This document shows positions 1-9,694 of a stretch of 64,000 nucleotides of DNA, piece by piece. Location of the stretch: NCBI GenBank assembly GCA_913051655.1, contig CAJXHI010000008.1:18433-82432 (forward strand), written 5' to 3'. Numbering within the stretch: the stretch's first letter is position 1; each line of letters opens with the position of its first letter. Position numbers and translations under genes: made by a program. This DNA is from an uncultured Alphaproteobacteria bacterium. GTDB lineage: Bacteria > Pseudomonadota > Alphaproteobacteria > Rhodobacterales > Rhodobacteraceae. Under the pieces are notes generated by a model. The model was not told the origin of the DNA. It ran no database searches and was given only the letters and a program-made list of their open reading frames with translations.

Positions 1-1806
1 GATATCACTAGCCACTTTATCAATAGCATCGACAAGTGATCGCGCGTTGGCTTGCTCGTTGTCCAAAATAGGTTCATACAAAATGTCAAAATGTGCCCAA
101 GGGGTATCTAGTTGTGCTTTGATTTTCAGCATCTCTACCATGCTTATAATGGGAGATTTCACAACAATTTGTCTGGATTGACTTCGCCCTAGATGGGGCT
201 TTTCGCCGAGCGCCACGCGCAACGTCATCCCATCCGCCTCTCTAATTGAGTCAAGTGGAGGGTTTGTCACTTGAGCAAATCGCTGACTGAAATATTTGGC
301 GACCCCGCCTTCATTGTCTGACAGTGCATTGATTGCATTGCCATATCCCATTGCTGAAATCTTTTCTATTCCCGTTTGCAGCATTGGGTCCATAAGGAAT
401 TTAAAACTTTCTTGATTGTGAGTGTAGGCCACATAGCGAGCTGCGTTGCTCAAATCGCCTTTGTAGCGTATAGCAGCCTTAGCTGGATTTTCTTGCGCCT
501 CTGTCAGATCACAAATTTTGATCTGAGCCTCTTCTAACAGCGCGGAGTAATTTTTTTTCGTCGCTAAAGTTTGCAACGCTTCATCTGTTGAATAAGTCTT
601 TTTTTTCAAATGATCATAGTAAATCATTCCGCCCGCTTCAACTCTTCCACGACGTAGTATTGTTTCCGGTGGAAAGTCAATTTGGCCTGCCTCAGACATA
701 ACAGCGAGATATTCTTCGGTTTCGACTGACCGCAAAGGTCGCAATCCTAGCCGGTCGAGCCGCGCGCCAATTATATTTCCATCTCCGAAGATCAGTGCGG
801 CTGGACCATCGTTTTTTTCTTCGGAAAGCGAAAAATACTCTAGCATCGCCCGCGCTTCCGGTGTCAGCCTCATATCATTTTCCCACGCTGGTGGCATCAT
901 CGCGACAACAGCTGTTACAAGATCAAGGCCTTCACCATAAACGCGCGAATTTAGTGTCTGATCGAGGCGACAACTGTCCGATTGCCCCTTCGGCCGGATT
1001 ATGGAGGTATTGCGAGACAAGGCAATAGCTGTCTCGGACAATCTATTTTTCTTGTCAGTATTTAACTCTCCATTGTGCGCCATTAAGCGAAATGGTTGCG
1101 CCATTGACGGGTGCGGGTCTGTGTTTGTAGAAAACCGTGTATGGAAATAAATTGTGTGGACCTCATGTTCTGGGTCTGAAAGATCTTTAAAATAGGGTAT
1201 GATTTCCCAAGAATTCAGTCGTCCTTTGAGTACCTGCATCCGTGACGACAATGAAAGGGGGTAAAGACCCTCCAATTTTGGATTTGTATAGGCCTCCGCC
1301 TCAATCTCTAAGAGTGCACTGTGAATTCGGCGGTCAAAGCTTAGCCGCTCCATACCTTCTGGTGCAACGAAAATCCACTGCACAATCGGTAACTGATATT
1401 TGGTTGAACGTACCCCAATAACATCGTTGTTGACAGGCACGTGGCGAATGGATCGTGTCTTAAACCCCGCGTTGTCTACTGCGGTTTCGATAAGCTGAGC
1501 AGCCAGGTTATGATGTACTGCATCAGAAGGTAGAAAAAAGTTTCCAACGCCAAACAGCCCAGGGGTTAGGTTAGAACCTGTAAGTTTTTTAAAGAATCTT
1601 AACGAAAGATCAATTGATATTCCTGCACCATCGCCTACACCTTCCGATGACATACCGCCCCTGTGCGGTACGGCGCAAAGCGCTTCGTTCCCTCGAGTAA
1701 TAATATCATGGGTTTGTATGCTGTCCTTTCGTGTCAAGAAGCCGACACCGCATGCGCTGTGTTCGCATTCTGGATCATAAAGCAAGGACGTAGAGGGTTT
1801 TTTCAC
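1..1806 (-). CDS. gltB: Glutamate synthase large chain, N-terminal part (cut by window edge)
   Basis: The reading frame is open from a GTG at 1806 down to base 1 (602 codons) and continues outside the window. It encodes the class II glutamine amidotransferase domain of glutamate synthase. The nucleophile is Cys19 in HSACGVGF, followed by GDGAGISID, HTRFSTNTDPHPSMAQPFRLMAHNGELNT and the LDRLGLRP segment, then the start of the central domain. The family makes glutamate from glutamine and 2-oxoglutarate; the FMN/3Fe-4S part is not in view. GTG is preferred because GGAG lies 8 bases upstream and the Cys then follows a short propeptide. The leader is shorter than in the E. coli enzyme, so this could be one of the GltB-like paralogues of roseobacters instead of the main GltB. 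No gltD is visible. Confidence 0.85.
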   Translation of the reverse strand, partial: MKKPSTSLLYDPECEHSACGVGFLTRKDSIQTHDIITRGNEALCAVPHRGGMSSEGVGDGAGISIDLSLRFFKKLTGSNLTPGLFGVGNFFLPSDAVHHNLAAQLIETAVDNAGFKTRSIRHVPVNNDVIGVRSTKYQLPIVQWIFVAPEGMERLSFDRRIHSALLEIEAEAYTNPKLEGLYPLSLSSRMQVLKGRLNSWEIIPYFKDLSDPEHEVHTIYFHTRFSTNTDPHPSMAQPFRLMAHNGELNTDKKNRLSETAIALSRNTSIIRPKGQSDSCRLDQTLNSRVYGEGLDLVTAVVAMMPPAWENDMRLTPEARAMLEYFSLSEEKNDGPAALIFGDGNIIGARLDRLGLRPLRSVETEEYLAVMSEAGQIDFPPETILRRGRVEAGGMIYYDHLKKKTYSTDEALQTLATKKNYSALLEEAQIKICDLTEAQENPAKAAIRYKGDLSNAARYVAYTHNQESFKFLMDPMLQTGIEKISAMGYGNAINALSDNEGGVAKYFSQRFAQVTNPPLDSIREADGMTLRVALGEKPHLGRSQSRQIVVKSPIISMVEMLKIKAQLDTPWAHFDILYEPILDNEQANARSLVDAIDKVASDI

Positions 1807-2494
1807 AAAACATTCTCCAACCTAGTGCATTGTTCAATTAGTCTGAACTGGCTTTGCATAAATATGGGGATTACTGGCGCTGGCTCACTTCTGAGTCGCA
1901 TGCTGGTTCCGCTGTCTTATGCGTATCCATCGTGATTTGCAACACCACGAGATCTTTTATACCGCCTAACGCATTTGAAAACCGTTTCAAACATTAGGCC
2001 ATCGTCAAATTTTTGACTAATGCCACGATTTAACCTTTTAGGCGCGGCAGATATCAGTGGGTCAGTGTAACTTGAGAAAACACATCCGTGCAGAATGATT
2101 TCGAAGCTTTGATACATAATCTTTGCACTAACGCATAACAGCAGTGGATCATGGTTTAAGAAGAGAGACAGTTGCACACTTTATAAACATTGAAACTATT
2201 TACGCCTCAAAAAGCAGATTTGGGCGTATACGCTCGTAACCAGCACTCAGAAAAACATCTGATATCAGATTAAATGTGTGGGTGAGTTTTCACTGTCAGA
2301 ATTGAATGCTAATCAAGGATTTAAGTTTAGCACAACGTGATGGAAAATGGTGTAATATTGCTTAAATTAGGAGATTATTTGCGCCCATTAAAGCTCTGGT
2401 CAATCTAGGATTTGATGAATTTTGACAAAATTTTCAGAACATATTTTCATGTATCTATCAGCAAGACGTAGAGAAAGGAAAAACTCGAATACCG
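1807..2494. other. AT-rich spacer, no gene seen
   Basis: About 690 bases between the glutamate synthase start and the integrase remnant. Short open frames on both strands show no recognisable domain and no convincing ribosome site. It probably holds the gltB promoter and decayed DNA. Confidence 0.5.
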
Positions 2495-3035
2495 ATGCAA
2501 GACTTCGCACTCCTCTCAATTAAAATTATTTGTTCTGAAATTGACGACGAAATGCGCCGGCTTATTGCACTATTATCAGACAATGGGGTGAGGTTTTCTG
2601 TGGCCTGTGGGTTGATGCGCGAAGATATCTTTCTAAGCGAAGAAAATCCGCATTTATTGGTGAGACCGCGCTAGTGCAGGCATCTGAAGACATCTACCAG
2701 CGAGCTTATGCTTTCGTTTGTGACTAGTTTGGGATGCAAATAAAGCACTCAAATGTTCAAGTATAAAGTTCTTGTTCCCAAAATATTGTAATTAAGAAGG
2801 TGTAAATGCAAAATTGGCCAGCGTTGTGCTGAACAAATTGTCAAAGGGCAGGGTGCCAAAAGATTGTGTTGTTTATTCATTTCGACATAGTTGTCGCGAT
2901 AAATTACGCGCTATTGAAAGCACATCAAAAATAGTTGTTGAACAAGGCGAGTGGAGCGTAACAGGGATTAGTACTTCTTACAGACCCGTTTTAAACCATG
3001 GTATTAAAGCAACAATATATAAGCCAACTGTTTAA
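2495..3035 (+). pseudogene. Decayed tyrosine recombinase/integrase
   Basis: Three collinear pieces in shifting frames match the catalytic half of the phage-type integrases common in Rhodobacterales. The first (2495-2674) reads DDEMRRLIALLSDNGVRF, then CGLMREDIFLSEENPHLLVRP, the usual region around the first catalytic Arg. The second (about 2680-2740) reads HLKTSTSELMLSFVTSLGCK, matching the LKTxxSER stretch. The third (2814-3035) reads PKDCVVYSFRHSCRDKLRAIE and EQGEWSVTG, the H-x-x-R box region. The end, where the catalytic Tyr should lie, has drifted. Stops and frameshifts make it non-functional. It marks an old integration event at this end of the window; no attachment repeats or target tRNA are visible nearby. 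Confidence 0.75.
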
Positions 3036-3047
3036 TGTGACTCAAGT

Positions 3048-4742
3048 TTAACTTATTAATTGGAAGTTTGTTATGTCTACCATGCCACGGTCGGTAATTT
3101 TTAAAGAAGGAATCACGGGCAGGGCGAGAAACGCGAGTTGCAAAAACGGCTCATTGAGAGATACGCCAAGTGCTACAGCAGCTGTTCGCATATTTTGTAG
3201 GTCTGTGCGCACCTGCTCAAACGGCATAAGGCTCATAAGGCCAGCTACAGGCAATGCAAGCTCCGCTACGACTATACCGTCCTCGGCAATTACAAGACCG
3301 CCTTCAATTTCGGAAAGTCGGTTGGTAGCGATAGCGATATCGTCATAATTCATGCCCACGCAAGCGATGTTATGATGGTCATGACAAACGGTCGAGGCGA
3401 TTGCACCAGTCTGCAATCCAAAGCCGCGAACAAAACCTGTGGCAATATTGCCGTTCTTGCCATGCCTCTCCACTACAACTATGCGCGCCAGATCGCGGGC
3501 TGGATCAGGATGTTTGTCACCATCGCGTATTGGAATCGTCTCGCGTAGGTGCTCTGTTATAATCTGGCCTTCTATTATGCCAATCACATCGGTTTCTTCG
3601 CGGTTGACAGTAGTGCGGAAATCCTGCGCACAAACTTTAGGGGCATTCACCGAGTTACGTGCTACAGGTGCCAAGATGGACCTTGCGGCAAATGCAGAAT
3701 CACTGACCTGTACTCCGCCTGCCAGTACCATTCCGACCTCACATGCTTGCACATCCGACAGTACGACTATGTCAGCTCTCTTGCCTGGCGCGATTTGACC
3801 GCGGTCATTTAGGCCAAAGGCTTCAGCTCCCGAAAGTGAAGCTGCGCGATAGGCTGCGAGTGGTGGAGTACCCAGCCGGATTAGCTCTGCCACCATAAAA
3901 TTTAAGTGACCCTCCTCGGCAATATCCAACGGATTTCTGTCATCGGTGCACAGGCACATGTATGGTGCTGTAGTTTGTGTTAGAAGCGGTTGAAGAGCTT
4001 GTAGATCCTTGCTGACAGAACCTTCGCGGATCAAGACACGCAATCCCTTTTGTAGTTTTTCCAGCGCTTCTTCTGCAGTTGTCGCTTCGTGCTCGGTGCG
4101 GATGCCAGCACTTATATATGCATTTAGATCGCGCCCGGACAGTAGTGGACAATGTCCGTCAATATGACCAAGCTCAAACAGTGTTAACTTGGCCATGGCT
4201 TCTGCATCGCGGTGGATCACTGCGGGGTAGTTCATGAACTCGGCAAGTCCGATGCCAGAAGGGTGGCCCATCAACGGTAAGAGGTCTGCGGCGTCAATTC
4301 GCGCGCCTGCAGTTTCCATATCGGTCGATGGAACACAAGAGGATAACTGGACGCGGATATCCATCAGTGTGTGCAGGCTGGCATCTTGGAAGTAGCGTAT
4401 ACCGTCGGGGCCAATGACATTTGCAATTTCATGCGGATCGCAAATTGCGGTGGTAACACCGAGCGGCGTAACGCAGCGGTCAAATTCAAATGGGGTGACC
4501 AGAGAAGATTCGATATGTAGATGGGTATCGATAAAGCCGGGAACCAACGTTTGGCCATTTACATCGATTTTGACCTTGCCATCATAGTCTGCTCCAGTAC
4601 CAACAATGGTATCTCCACAGATTGCGACATCCCCTTTAATCATAGTATCGGTTACAAGATCCCAGACTATACCACCGCTCAAAACCAAGTCAGCTGGCTC
4701 ATCTCCGCGTCCCTGCGCAATTCGCATTTCCAGATCACTCAT
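3048..4742 (-). CDS. ade: Adenine deaminase
   Basis: 564 residues, the usual size for the amidohydrolase-superfamily adenine deaminase that converts adenine to hypoxanthine and ammonia in purine salvage. The metal-binding signature [15 protein letters not shown] is at about residues 68-82, CDPHEIANV at about 101-109, GHCPLLSG at about 196, [10 protein letters not shown] at about 218 and CTDDRNP at about 262. The C-terminal part contains CHDHHNI and ends in a typical Ade tail. The ATG at 4742 has GGAG 8 bases upstream. The gene stands alone: decayed integrase on one side and 4 kb of decayed DNA on the other. No purine transporter or regulator is adjacent. Confidence 0.95.
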   Translation of the reverse strand: MSDLEMRIAQGRGDEPADLVLSGGIVWDLVTDTMIKGDVAICGDTIVGTGADYDGKVKIDVNGQTLVPGFIDTHLHIESSLVTPFEFDRCVTPLGVTTAICDPHEIANVIGPDGIRYFQDASLHTLMDIRVQLSSCVPSTDMETAGARIDAADLLPLMGHPSGIGLAEFMNYPAVIHRDAEAMAKLTLFELGHIDGHCPLLSGRDLNAYISAGIRTEHEATTAEEALEKLQKGLRVLIREGSVSKDLQALQPLLTQTTAPYMCLCTDDRNPLDIAEEGHLNFMVAELIRLGTPPLAAYRAASLSGAEAFGLNDRGQIAPGKRADIVVLSDVQACEVGMVLAGGVQVSDSAFAARSILAPVARNSVNAPKVCAQDFRTTVNREETDVIGIIEGQIITEHLRETIPIRDGDKHPDPARDLARIVVVERHGKNGNIATGFVRGFGLQTGAIASTVCHDHHNIACVGMNYDDIAIATNRLSEIEGGLVIAEDGIVVAELALPVAGLMSLMPFEQVRTDLQNMRTAAVALGVSLNEPFLQLAFLALPVIPSLKITDRGMVDITNFQLIS

Positions 4743-5358
4743 TTCATTACTCCGCTATTGACATATCAAGACGCCGCACAACCCTTTGTTCGACAATCAC
4801 TACGTTCTGCTGGAATAGTCTGGATAGCAGGACTGATACAGCAGACACCACCCAGATCATGCCATAGTCAAGAAATCCGCATGGCTAATTCAAAAGTTTA
4901 CCAAGCCCTTTCCTGTTTGGCAGTGATTTAATTCTTCTTACGCCCAACTGTGCGACTGGAACGGCGAGTCTCGTAACTGCAAAACATCATGGTCAGCAGT
5001 AACTAGCCAGTACCTTCTATGTAATTTTTAGAAAAAATTATAAATAAATTCAATTGCTCCCAGATTTGAAATATCCAAATCTTCTATTTGATTTATTATT
5101 ATAGACGGTACGTAAACCTACATTCATCGGATTTAAAGAGAAGCGCCGTCAGACGTTTTAGAGCAATTATAAAAGCCACATTTTAATTCTATCAAAAATC
5201 CTCCCAACTTCAAAACCGTTTTCAATATTTGCTTTATTTAGATTAACCACGTAGAGCTCATATTGGGTTGCAGAACCCTCGCTCTTTAAATGGTCTTTAA
5301 TCGGCAAGTTATTGAAGGTTTTTTAATGTTGAGGTTAAGACAAACCAATAAGTGATAA
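4743..5358. other. AT-rich spacer, no gene seen
   Basis: Upstream region of ade plus unassigned AT-rich DNA. The minus strand between about 5170 and 5310 carries a short coding-like stretch (KSEGSATQYELYVVNLNK) in a broken frame. I could not match it to a family. Confidence 0.4.
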
Positions 5359-5812
5359 TCATCGATTAAGGATAATCCTTTTTAAAAATGAAAGAAAAAA
5401 AATCGCGTCAAAGACGCGGGTCCCCAATGGTATACCCAAATTCATCACGACCCGCTTGCAATATCTACAACTTTTCTTGACGAAGTTTTGAAAGCGCAAA
5501 ATCGATAATCTACTAGCTGCGGCCTCGCTAGTCTTAACATCGATAATTATGCCTCCGTAAGCTCCTTGATCTCTCCAACCTTCAGCCAAGTTTGAATTTG
5601 CCATGCTGGTTACAAAGCATGGTTTATCCTTTTCGGTTGACATACTATTCACGTGGCAATGATTAATAGCAGCGATACCATCAACAAAATAAGAACGCCA
5701 ATTCGGCTCAAAAATATAGATTAAGCCAAGTGTTACAATGCGATTAAATCGTGTTGCAAGGACTATTGGCTTATAGTCGATGACCCATAAATGATTAAAT
5801 GAGGGTAGTTAT
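5359..5812 (-). pseudogene. Unidentified open frame, probably decayed
   Basis: A minus-strand frame is open from about 5812 to a stop at 5359 (about 150 codons). The only start is a GTG at 5652, well inside the coding-like stretch. The upstream part contains RFNRIVTLGLIYIFEPNWRS and the part after the GTG contains CFVTSMANSNLAEGWRDQGA. The amino acid mix looks more like protein than noise, but no ribosome site is evident and I recognise no family. It may be the tail of a gene whose start has been lost, in line with the other decayed genes nearby. Confidence 0.3.
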
Positions 5813-6082
5813 CGGCTAGACGCTTTAACCTATAACACTCGTTCAAAAATTTTTCTTAACACGAGCTTTAAATGTGAAACGATGTAAAAATAAAAGATAA
5901 CTTTAAAAAATATGTTGAGATGCTGCATAAGCATAAAGGCGAATTGACAAAGAGCAAATTTTCTTTCGTGCTATACCTTACACATTGAGCCAAAAGGATA
6001 TCGCTATACCGAGTGCGTTTTGGTGGATAGAACAAACGATATCGCAGAACCTGTCTGAAAATAGTGACGATTTGCGATAACG

Positions 6083-6350
6083 GTGCCAGTGGATACAAGG
6101 GCCCCAAGCTACAGTGCTGGTGATATTTTGTTTTGTAATCCCAAAACAACGCCGCAATTGGCTGACGATGTGGTGATCCGCACAAAAAACTAAAGCCCGC
6201 ATTTGTGAAGTCACTGATATTCAGCCAACTCAAAACCGTATTGACCCCGAATCACGTAGCTAAGTTATTATTTCTGCGTTGAAATAAGTATGCCTGCGCT
6301 CGCAGAATTATGAAAAGGAGAAGCATACTGCAAAAATCTTGGCTCTTAAC
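6083..6350 (+). pseudogene. Possible remnant of an S24 (CI/LexA-like) phage repressor
   Basis: The frame from 6083 to a stop at 6193 reads VPVDTRAPSYSAGDILFCNP, then KTTPQLADDVVIRTKN. This resembles the M-x-P-x-Y-x-x-G-D-x-(L/V) segment and following beta strands of S24-type autoproteolytic repressors, including the S-x-x-P-region geometry. Further weak similarity continues to about 6300 in another frame. There is no start, no helix-turn-helix and no catalytic Lys in one frame. Taken with the nearby transposase remains it suggests old prophage DNA. The match is by eye over about 35 residues only. Confidence 0.4.
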
Positions 6351-6358
6351 GCAACCGG

Positions 6359-6705
6359 ATGACCGAAATTGAGTATGCAGATTGGTTTTACATCCGAGAT
6401 ACAGATGACGAAGTTAATCTTGTCATTGACGGAGGCGGTCGCTCGACAAAGCATTTACACGGAAATTTTTTAAAAAAATGCTGAAATTAGCCGTATGCAG
6501 AAGGTTCTGAGGCTAAAAGTAGAGCATAAATATAGCTAGGCACGCAGTAGCACTGTAGCTGATTCACTCCGTTAACAAAATCCAAAGGCCTCTTAAGCAC
6601 CACTTGTCATAAGTGGAAAGTGGTGTGTTTGCGACCGCATCGGCAGGTCAAGTTGCAGTATTTACATCATTCAGCACGGAATAAGAGCACCCAGTACCGA
6701 AATAA
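6359..6705 (+). mobile_element. Decayed IS6-family-like transposase fragment
   Basis: Three pieces resemble the DDE transposase of IS6-type elements. The frame from 6359 reads YADWFYIRDTDDEVNLVID, like the DETY-x-x-W-x-YLYRAVD block. About 6490-6530 reads VLRLKVEHKYS, like the VEHR segment before NNRAENSH. About 6630-6690 reads SAGQVAVFTSF, like the F-x-S-x-x-x-x-Q-x-F-x-S end motif. The pieces are separated by frameshifts and stops, and no terminal inverted repeats were found. The element is dead. The family assignment is tentative because each block is short. Confidence 0.45.
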
Positions 6706-6948
6706 TAAGCAACGATTATAGAGGTGCAATAGACTCCAGCCCCGAAGTTTCGCTGCTACTATGAACCTAAACGGACCTGAATATAACACAGCACCATCAG
6801 CTTAAGGTGGAAACTATTGTTAAATCTACCAAGTGCAAATATCGCTAAAAAAACTAAAAAATTTGCTTTTCGACGATCTTCTGATCATCTGCGGGGATGC
6901 GACTAACGTTCAGGTGTAGAAGTTTTTGATATTTATCAATAGTTCACA

Positions 6949-7016
6949 TAAAAAACGGCCCCGCATGAGAGCAGGGCCAGTCCAACAGGGAGGAAAGGTG
7001 CTAAAATTTGCACCTT
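6949..7016 (-). ncRNA. Candidate small RNA with anti-Shine-Dalgarno loop
   Basis: Read on the minus strand, the segment forms a perfect hairpin (AAGGTGC, 8-base loop, GCACCTT; 6995-7016), then a single-stranded CTTTCCTCCCTGTTGGAC, then a GC-rich hairpin followed by six T. A TATTAT at 7027-7022 sits correctly for a -10 box with a start near 7016; no clear -35 is seen. The exposed CCTCC resembles the ribosome-binding-site-pairing motifs of alphaproteobacterial trans-acting RNAs. The RNA would be about 68 nucleotides. No open frame accounts for this conserved-looking layout, and the surrounding DNA is decayed. Confidence 0.6.
6950..6978 (-). terminator. Rho-independent terminator of the candidate small RNA
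   Basis: GGCCC / GGGCC stem (arms 6974-6978 and 6957-6962) with an 11-base loop, followed on the minus strand by a run of T at 6955-6950. Confidence 0.75.
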
Positions 7017-7911
7017 GCGCGATAATACGGACAAATTACGGATATTTTAAACATTTAAATTTTTATGAGCGGACTTTGGCTCATAAAGCTTCCAGCTGAA
7101 GTACGAAATTTGGCATGAACTTGGCGTGATAATGAGATAATATTTTTGCATTGGATTGCATTGGGTCATAAAACTCCCAAACAGGGTGCTCAATGAGTGA
7201 AAAAGCACAAGTCGTAAAACTGAAACAAAGCAAACCAATGCAAAGAGTAATTTTTTAAAAAAACATTCTCCAAAAAGTGAAAATTTTTACTGCCTGTAGT
7301 AACCTTAAGTTAAAGAAGATACCTTAAATTTAAGACGCCGAAAAAAAGCGGTGCGCCAAAATCAGATTCACAAAAAGAAATTAGTGATTTTCTTGGTGTG
7401 TAAAAACTAGATTACCTTGCAGGATTTGACAAAGCCTTTGGTAAGTCTGAAATGATGCAAGCCTTAGAAAAACAACTAAATACGATAAACGAAAGCCGTT
7501 AGTATATTCAAAGTGGTGTAGTTATCAAAAACTCAAAGCCCTCAAACATCTTGCTTAACTCTTGAAAGTATCACACTTTGAAATAATTCAGGTGTTGGTA
7601 ACGAAGGTCCAGATTACTCTTAAAACGGTGAATTTAATTACAAATTTTCAAAGTTTATGCTGACGCAGAGCAGGGGCGACACAAGTGAATGTAAAGGCAA
7701 AGTATCGGCGAGCGATGTCCGCTAATGAAAATAACTTTAGCACCTGTAAGCTTCTTTTAAGCAAAACGCTATATAATTGTTATAACTTTTTTCAAGGATT
7801 TCATTTCCAATCGAACTCTTAGCCTATGGGTTAAACATGTTGAGAAAACCCGTGGAAGCTGATGAAGTTGTTAAAGCCGGAAAGCATCTTGCGTGCCTCT
7901 CTAGCGTTCAT
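7017..7911. other. AT-rich spacer, no gene seen
   Basis: About 900 bases with only short open frames. A plus-strand stretch near 7420-7500 reads LAGFDKAFGKSEMMQALEKQ before a stop and looks coding-derived, but I could not assign it. Confidence 0.4.
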
Positions 7912-8165
7912 ATGAGCAGAAAATGGCCAAAACTCATCGCTAAGCCTGCCTAGATTGAACCAGACTGCGCTTGGGAAAACGCTTGCTGCAAGAGATTTGA
8001 ACGTAGGTTCAGCGATGAACTGTTCAACGGGAAGATTTTCTATAGTCTTAGCGTAGCGCAAATCATCTTCGGTTTTTGGTGGAAACTTTAGAACACAAAA
8101 AGAATATATAGTGCGTTAGGCTAACGCTTATCCGCTCGTGCATCTATATTTACCATGGATCATAT
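7912..8165 (+). mobile_element. Decayed IS3-family transposase (OrfB C-terminus)
   Basis: One frame with several in-frame stops matches the end of IS3-family OrfB. It reads IEPDCAWENACCKRF (family YIEPGSPWENGYCESF), FSDELFNGKIFYSLSVAQII (family LRDELLNGEIFYSLKEAQ), and NTKRIYSALG (family YNTKRPHSALGYR). After a shift it reads LYLPWI, like the PPAPE tail. The Glu of the DDE triad lies in the WEN block. The 5' part of OrfB, OrfA and the terminal repeats are missing, so only a scar of the element remains. A 76-codon minus-strand frame over it is just the shadow of this gene. Confidence 0.8.
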
Positions 8166-8616
8166 TCCAATCATACACTTACGATCAACTTGACCTAATT
8201 GCATCGAGCAGTACAGGGACCTCTGATTGGAAAGAGCAAAGAAATATGAATTGTAATGCCAGGGCTGTTCGATCAAAAAAATGGATATACATTAACTTTT
8301 TACTAGACTTTAACACTCAAAAAAACACACTTAGCTGTTGTTTTGTGCGTAATTTGTAATCTTTAAGTGCTCAGAGCACTCAAGCTTAAGGTGAAAAATG
8401 AGTGTTTACAAAAGCAATCATGCAAGAATCGTGCCTTGATTCTCATAAATAAAAAAATTAAAATAAGTTATTGCTTTCAGTAAGTTAAAAACTTTCTAAA
8501 AGTGGAATGTTTATTCATCGACCTTGTGGATAAATCTGTGTTTAAAAAGATTGCTTAGCCTTATGAAATAGCCGTATTCTATTGTCTCTGCTTATTTCAG
8601 AAGTTTTTTAGAGTAT
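8166..8616. other. AT-rich spacer, no gene seen
   Basis: Nothing recognisable apart from a lone DnaA-box-like nonamer at 8525-8533 (see rejected items). Confidence 0.4.
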
Positions 8617-8652
8617 TACGACTAATTTAAACTTTGTCTTAAATTAGTCGTA
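8617..8652. repeat. Perfect 14-bp inverted repeat upstream of an orphan gene
   Basis: TACGACTAATTTAA at 8617-8630 and its exact complement TTAAATTAGTCGTA at 8639-8652 flank an 8-base spacer. It lies 97 bases before the TTG start of the next gene. It has no T-run, so it is not a standard terminator. It could be an operator for a dimeric regulator or an RNA hairpin in the leader. Confidence 0.7.
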
Positions 8653-8748
8653 TGCTATGTCCACCTCCGTTGGCACAGTCCAACTAGCATTTGAAATACA
8701 ATTTTATAAGAAACACGCAACTGTACCGGCGTAATAAAGGAATGGCAC

Positions 8749-9183
8749 TTGTCTGTAAATGAGCCCAACAATGGAGTTCTGAGTGCGGAACGCTCTGAAA
8801 ATTGGTGTGCATTTAAATTCGTGGAGTCAGCAACTGCAAGATCGGTCAGTAAGATATTCCGTAAACGTGATACCCTTCACAAACTCGTGGCTGAGCAAAT
8901 CTATATGGCCAATAATCCGTCCTATGTTCCGACAAAATCTAAATGGGTCACTGGTATTGACGGAAATGTCCGCCAAGTTATGGTGCCCAAAAAACAAAAA
9001 AAATGGTGGGTGTTATTGCCAGATGGAAAGCTGCAAATAGCTGTTTATTGGAAGTCTAAACAAATAGAGTTTGAAGAAGGAAAAAATGCGATTGAAGTAG
9101 ACAGCGCAAACGAATTAGTTCCAACGCTAGAAAGTATCAAGCAAAGTATTGACTTAGGCGACTTTGATGTTTTTATCGCCTAG
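8749..9183 (+). CDS. Orphan hypothetical protein, 144 residues
   Basis: I do not recognise this protein. The frame starts at TTG, with AAGG 8 bases upstream; the ATG just before it is in another frame and stops at once. The protein is soluble with no signal peptide or membrane segment. Residues 20-70 are basic (KIFRKRDTLHKLVAEQ, VPTKSKWVTG). Residues 70-100 are Lys/Trp-rich (VPKKQKKWWVLLPDGK). The C-terminal third is acidic (EFEEGKNAIEVDSANE, DLGDFDVFIA). The charge split might suit a nucleic-acid-binding or toxin/antitoxin-like protein, but that is only inference. It is the only intact gene in about 5 kb of decayed DNA and has an inverted repeat in front of it. Confidence 0.6.
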   Translation: MSVNEPNNGVLSAERSENWCAFKFVESATARSVSKIFRKRDTLHKLVAEQIYMANNPSYVPTKSKWVTGIDGNVRQVMVPKKQKKWWVLLPDGKLQIAVYWKSKQIEFEEGKNAIEVDSANELVPTLESIKQSIDLGDFDVFIA

Positions 9184-9694
9184 TTGATTTGTGAAAGATA
9201 TGAAAATAAACACTCAGTTATAAAAAATCCAAACTTAACTTGGACTAAACTTACCTTTATCATGAACACCCCTTTGCGGCATCGTGTCAATGACAGAAGC
9301 ATTTATTGCAGATCTTTGGTTAGCTACTCTATTGCATACCCGCGTTAAATTTAACGTACATAGCCGCTGTAGCTGCAAAATAGCCCGATGTAACAGTCCC
9401 ACGTCGAGCACTTTTGGTCAGTCGTATTAATAAAGGGAAATGTATAACGCATACCCATGCTCTACAAAGGGGTGTCAGCATATACTGTGATTATAAAAAC
9501 TGTGTATTGTTATCTGGAACAGCATCCAGTTGTCTTGCTCGAGCAGTATGTATCACCATTACGGCAGTAACAGATTGAGTGATATTTGATTCTTCAATAC
9601 CCATGTGCAAAAGTATTGCGACAGAAACTTGCTTGTTGTTATTCTATACGTGAAAGCTCTAGGTTAGTGTTGTTTAGGAGCGCTGAGTGGTGAA
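9184..9694. other. Spacer, no gene seen
   Basis: About 510 bases. A short minus-strand stretch near 9330-9400 (SGYFAATAAMYVKFNAGMQ) looks coding-derived but is not assignable. It probably contains the promoter of the DMSP lyase gene. Confidence 0.4.

Noticed and set aside
5868..6233. 121-codon minus-strand open frame
   Set aside because: Composition is noise-like, no ribosome site, and the plus strand carries the S24-like remnant.
7831..8061. 76-codon minus-strand open frame
   Set aside because: It is the antisense shadow of the decayed IS3 transposase on the plus strand.
8525..8533. TGTGGATAA, a perfect DnaA box (minus strand), in AT-rich DNA
   Set aside because: Only one box was found and no replication genes are nearby; not enough for an origin.
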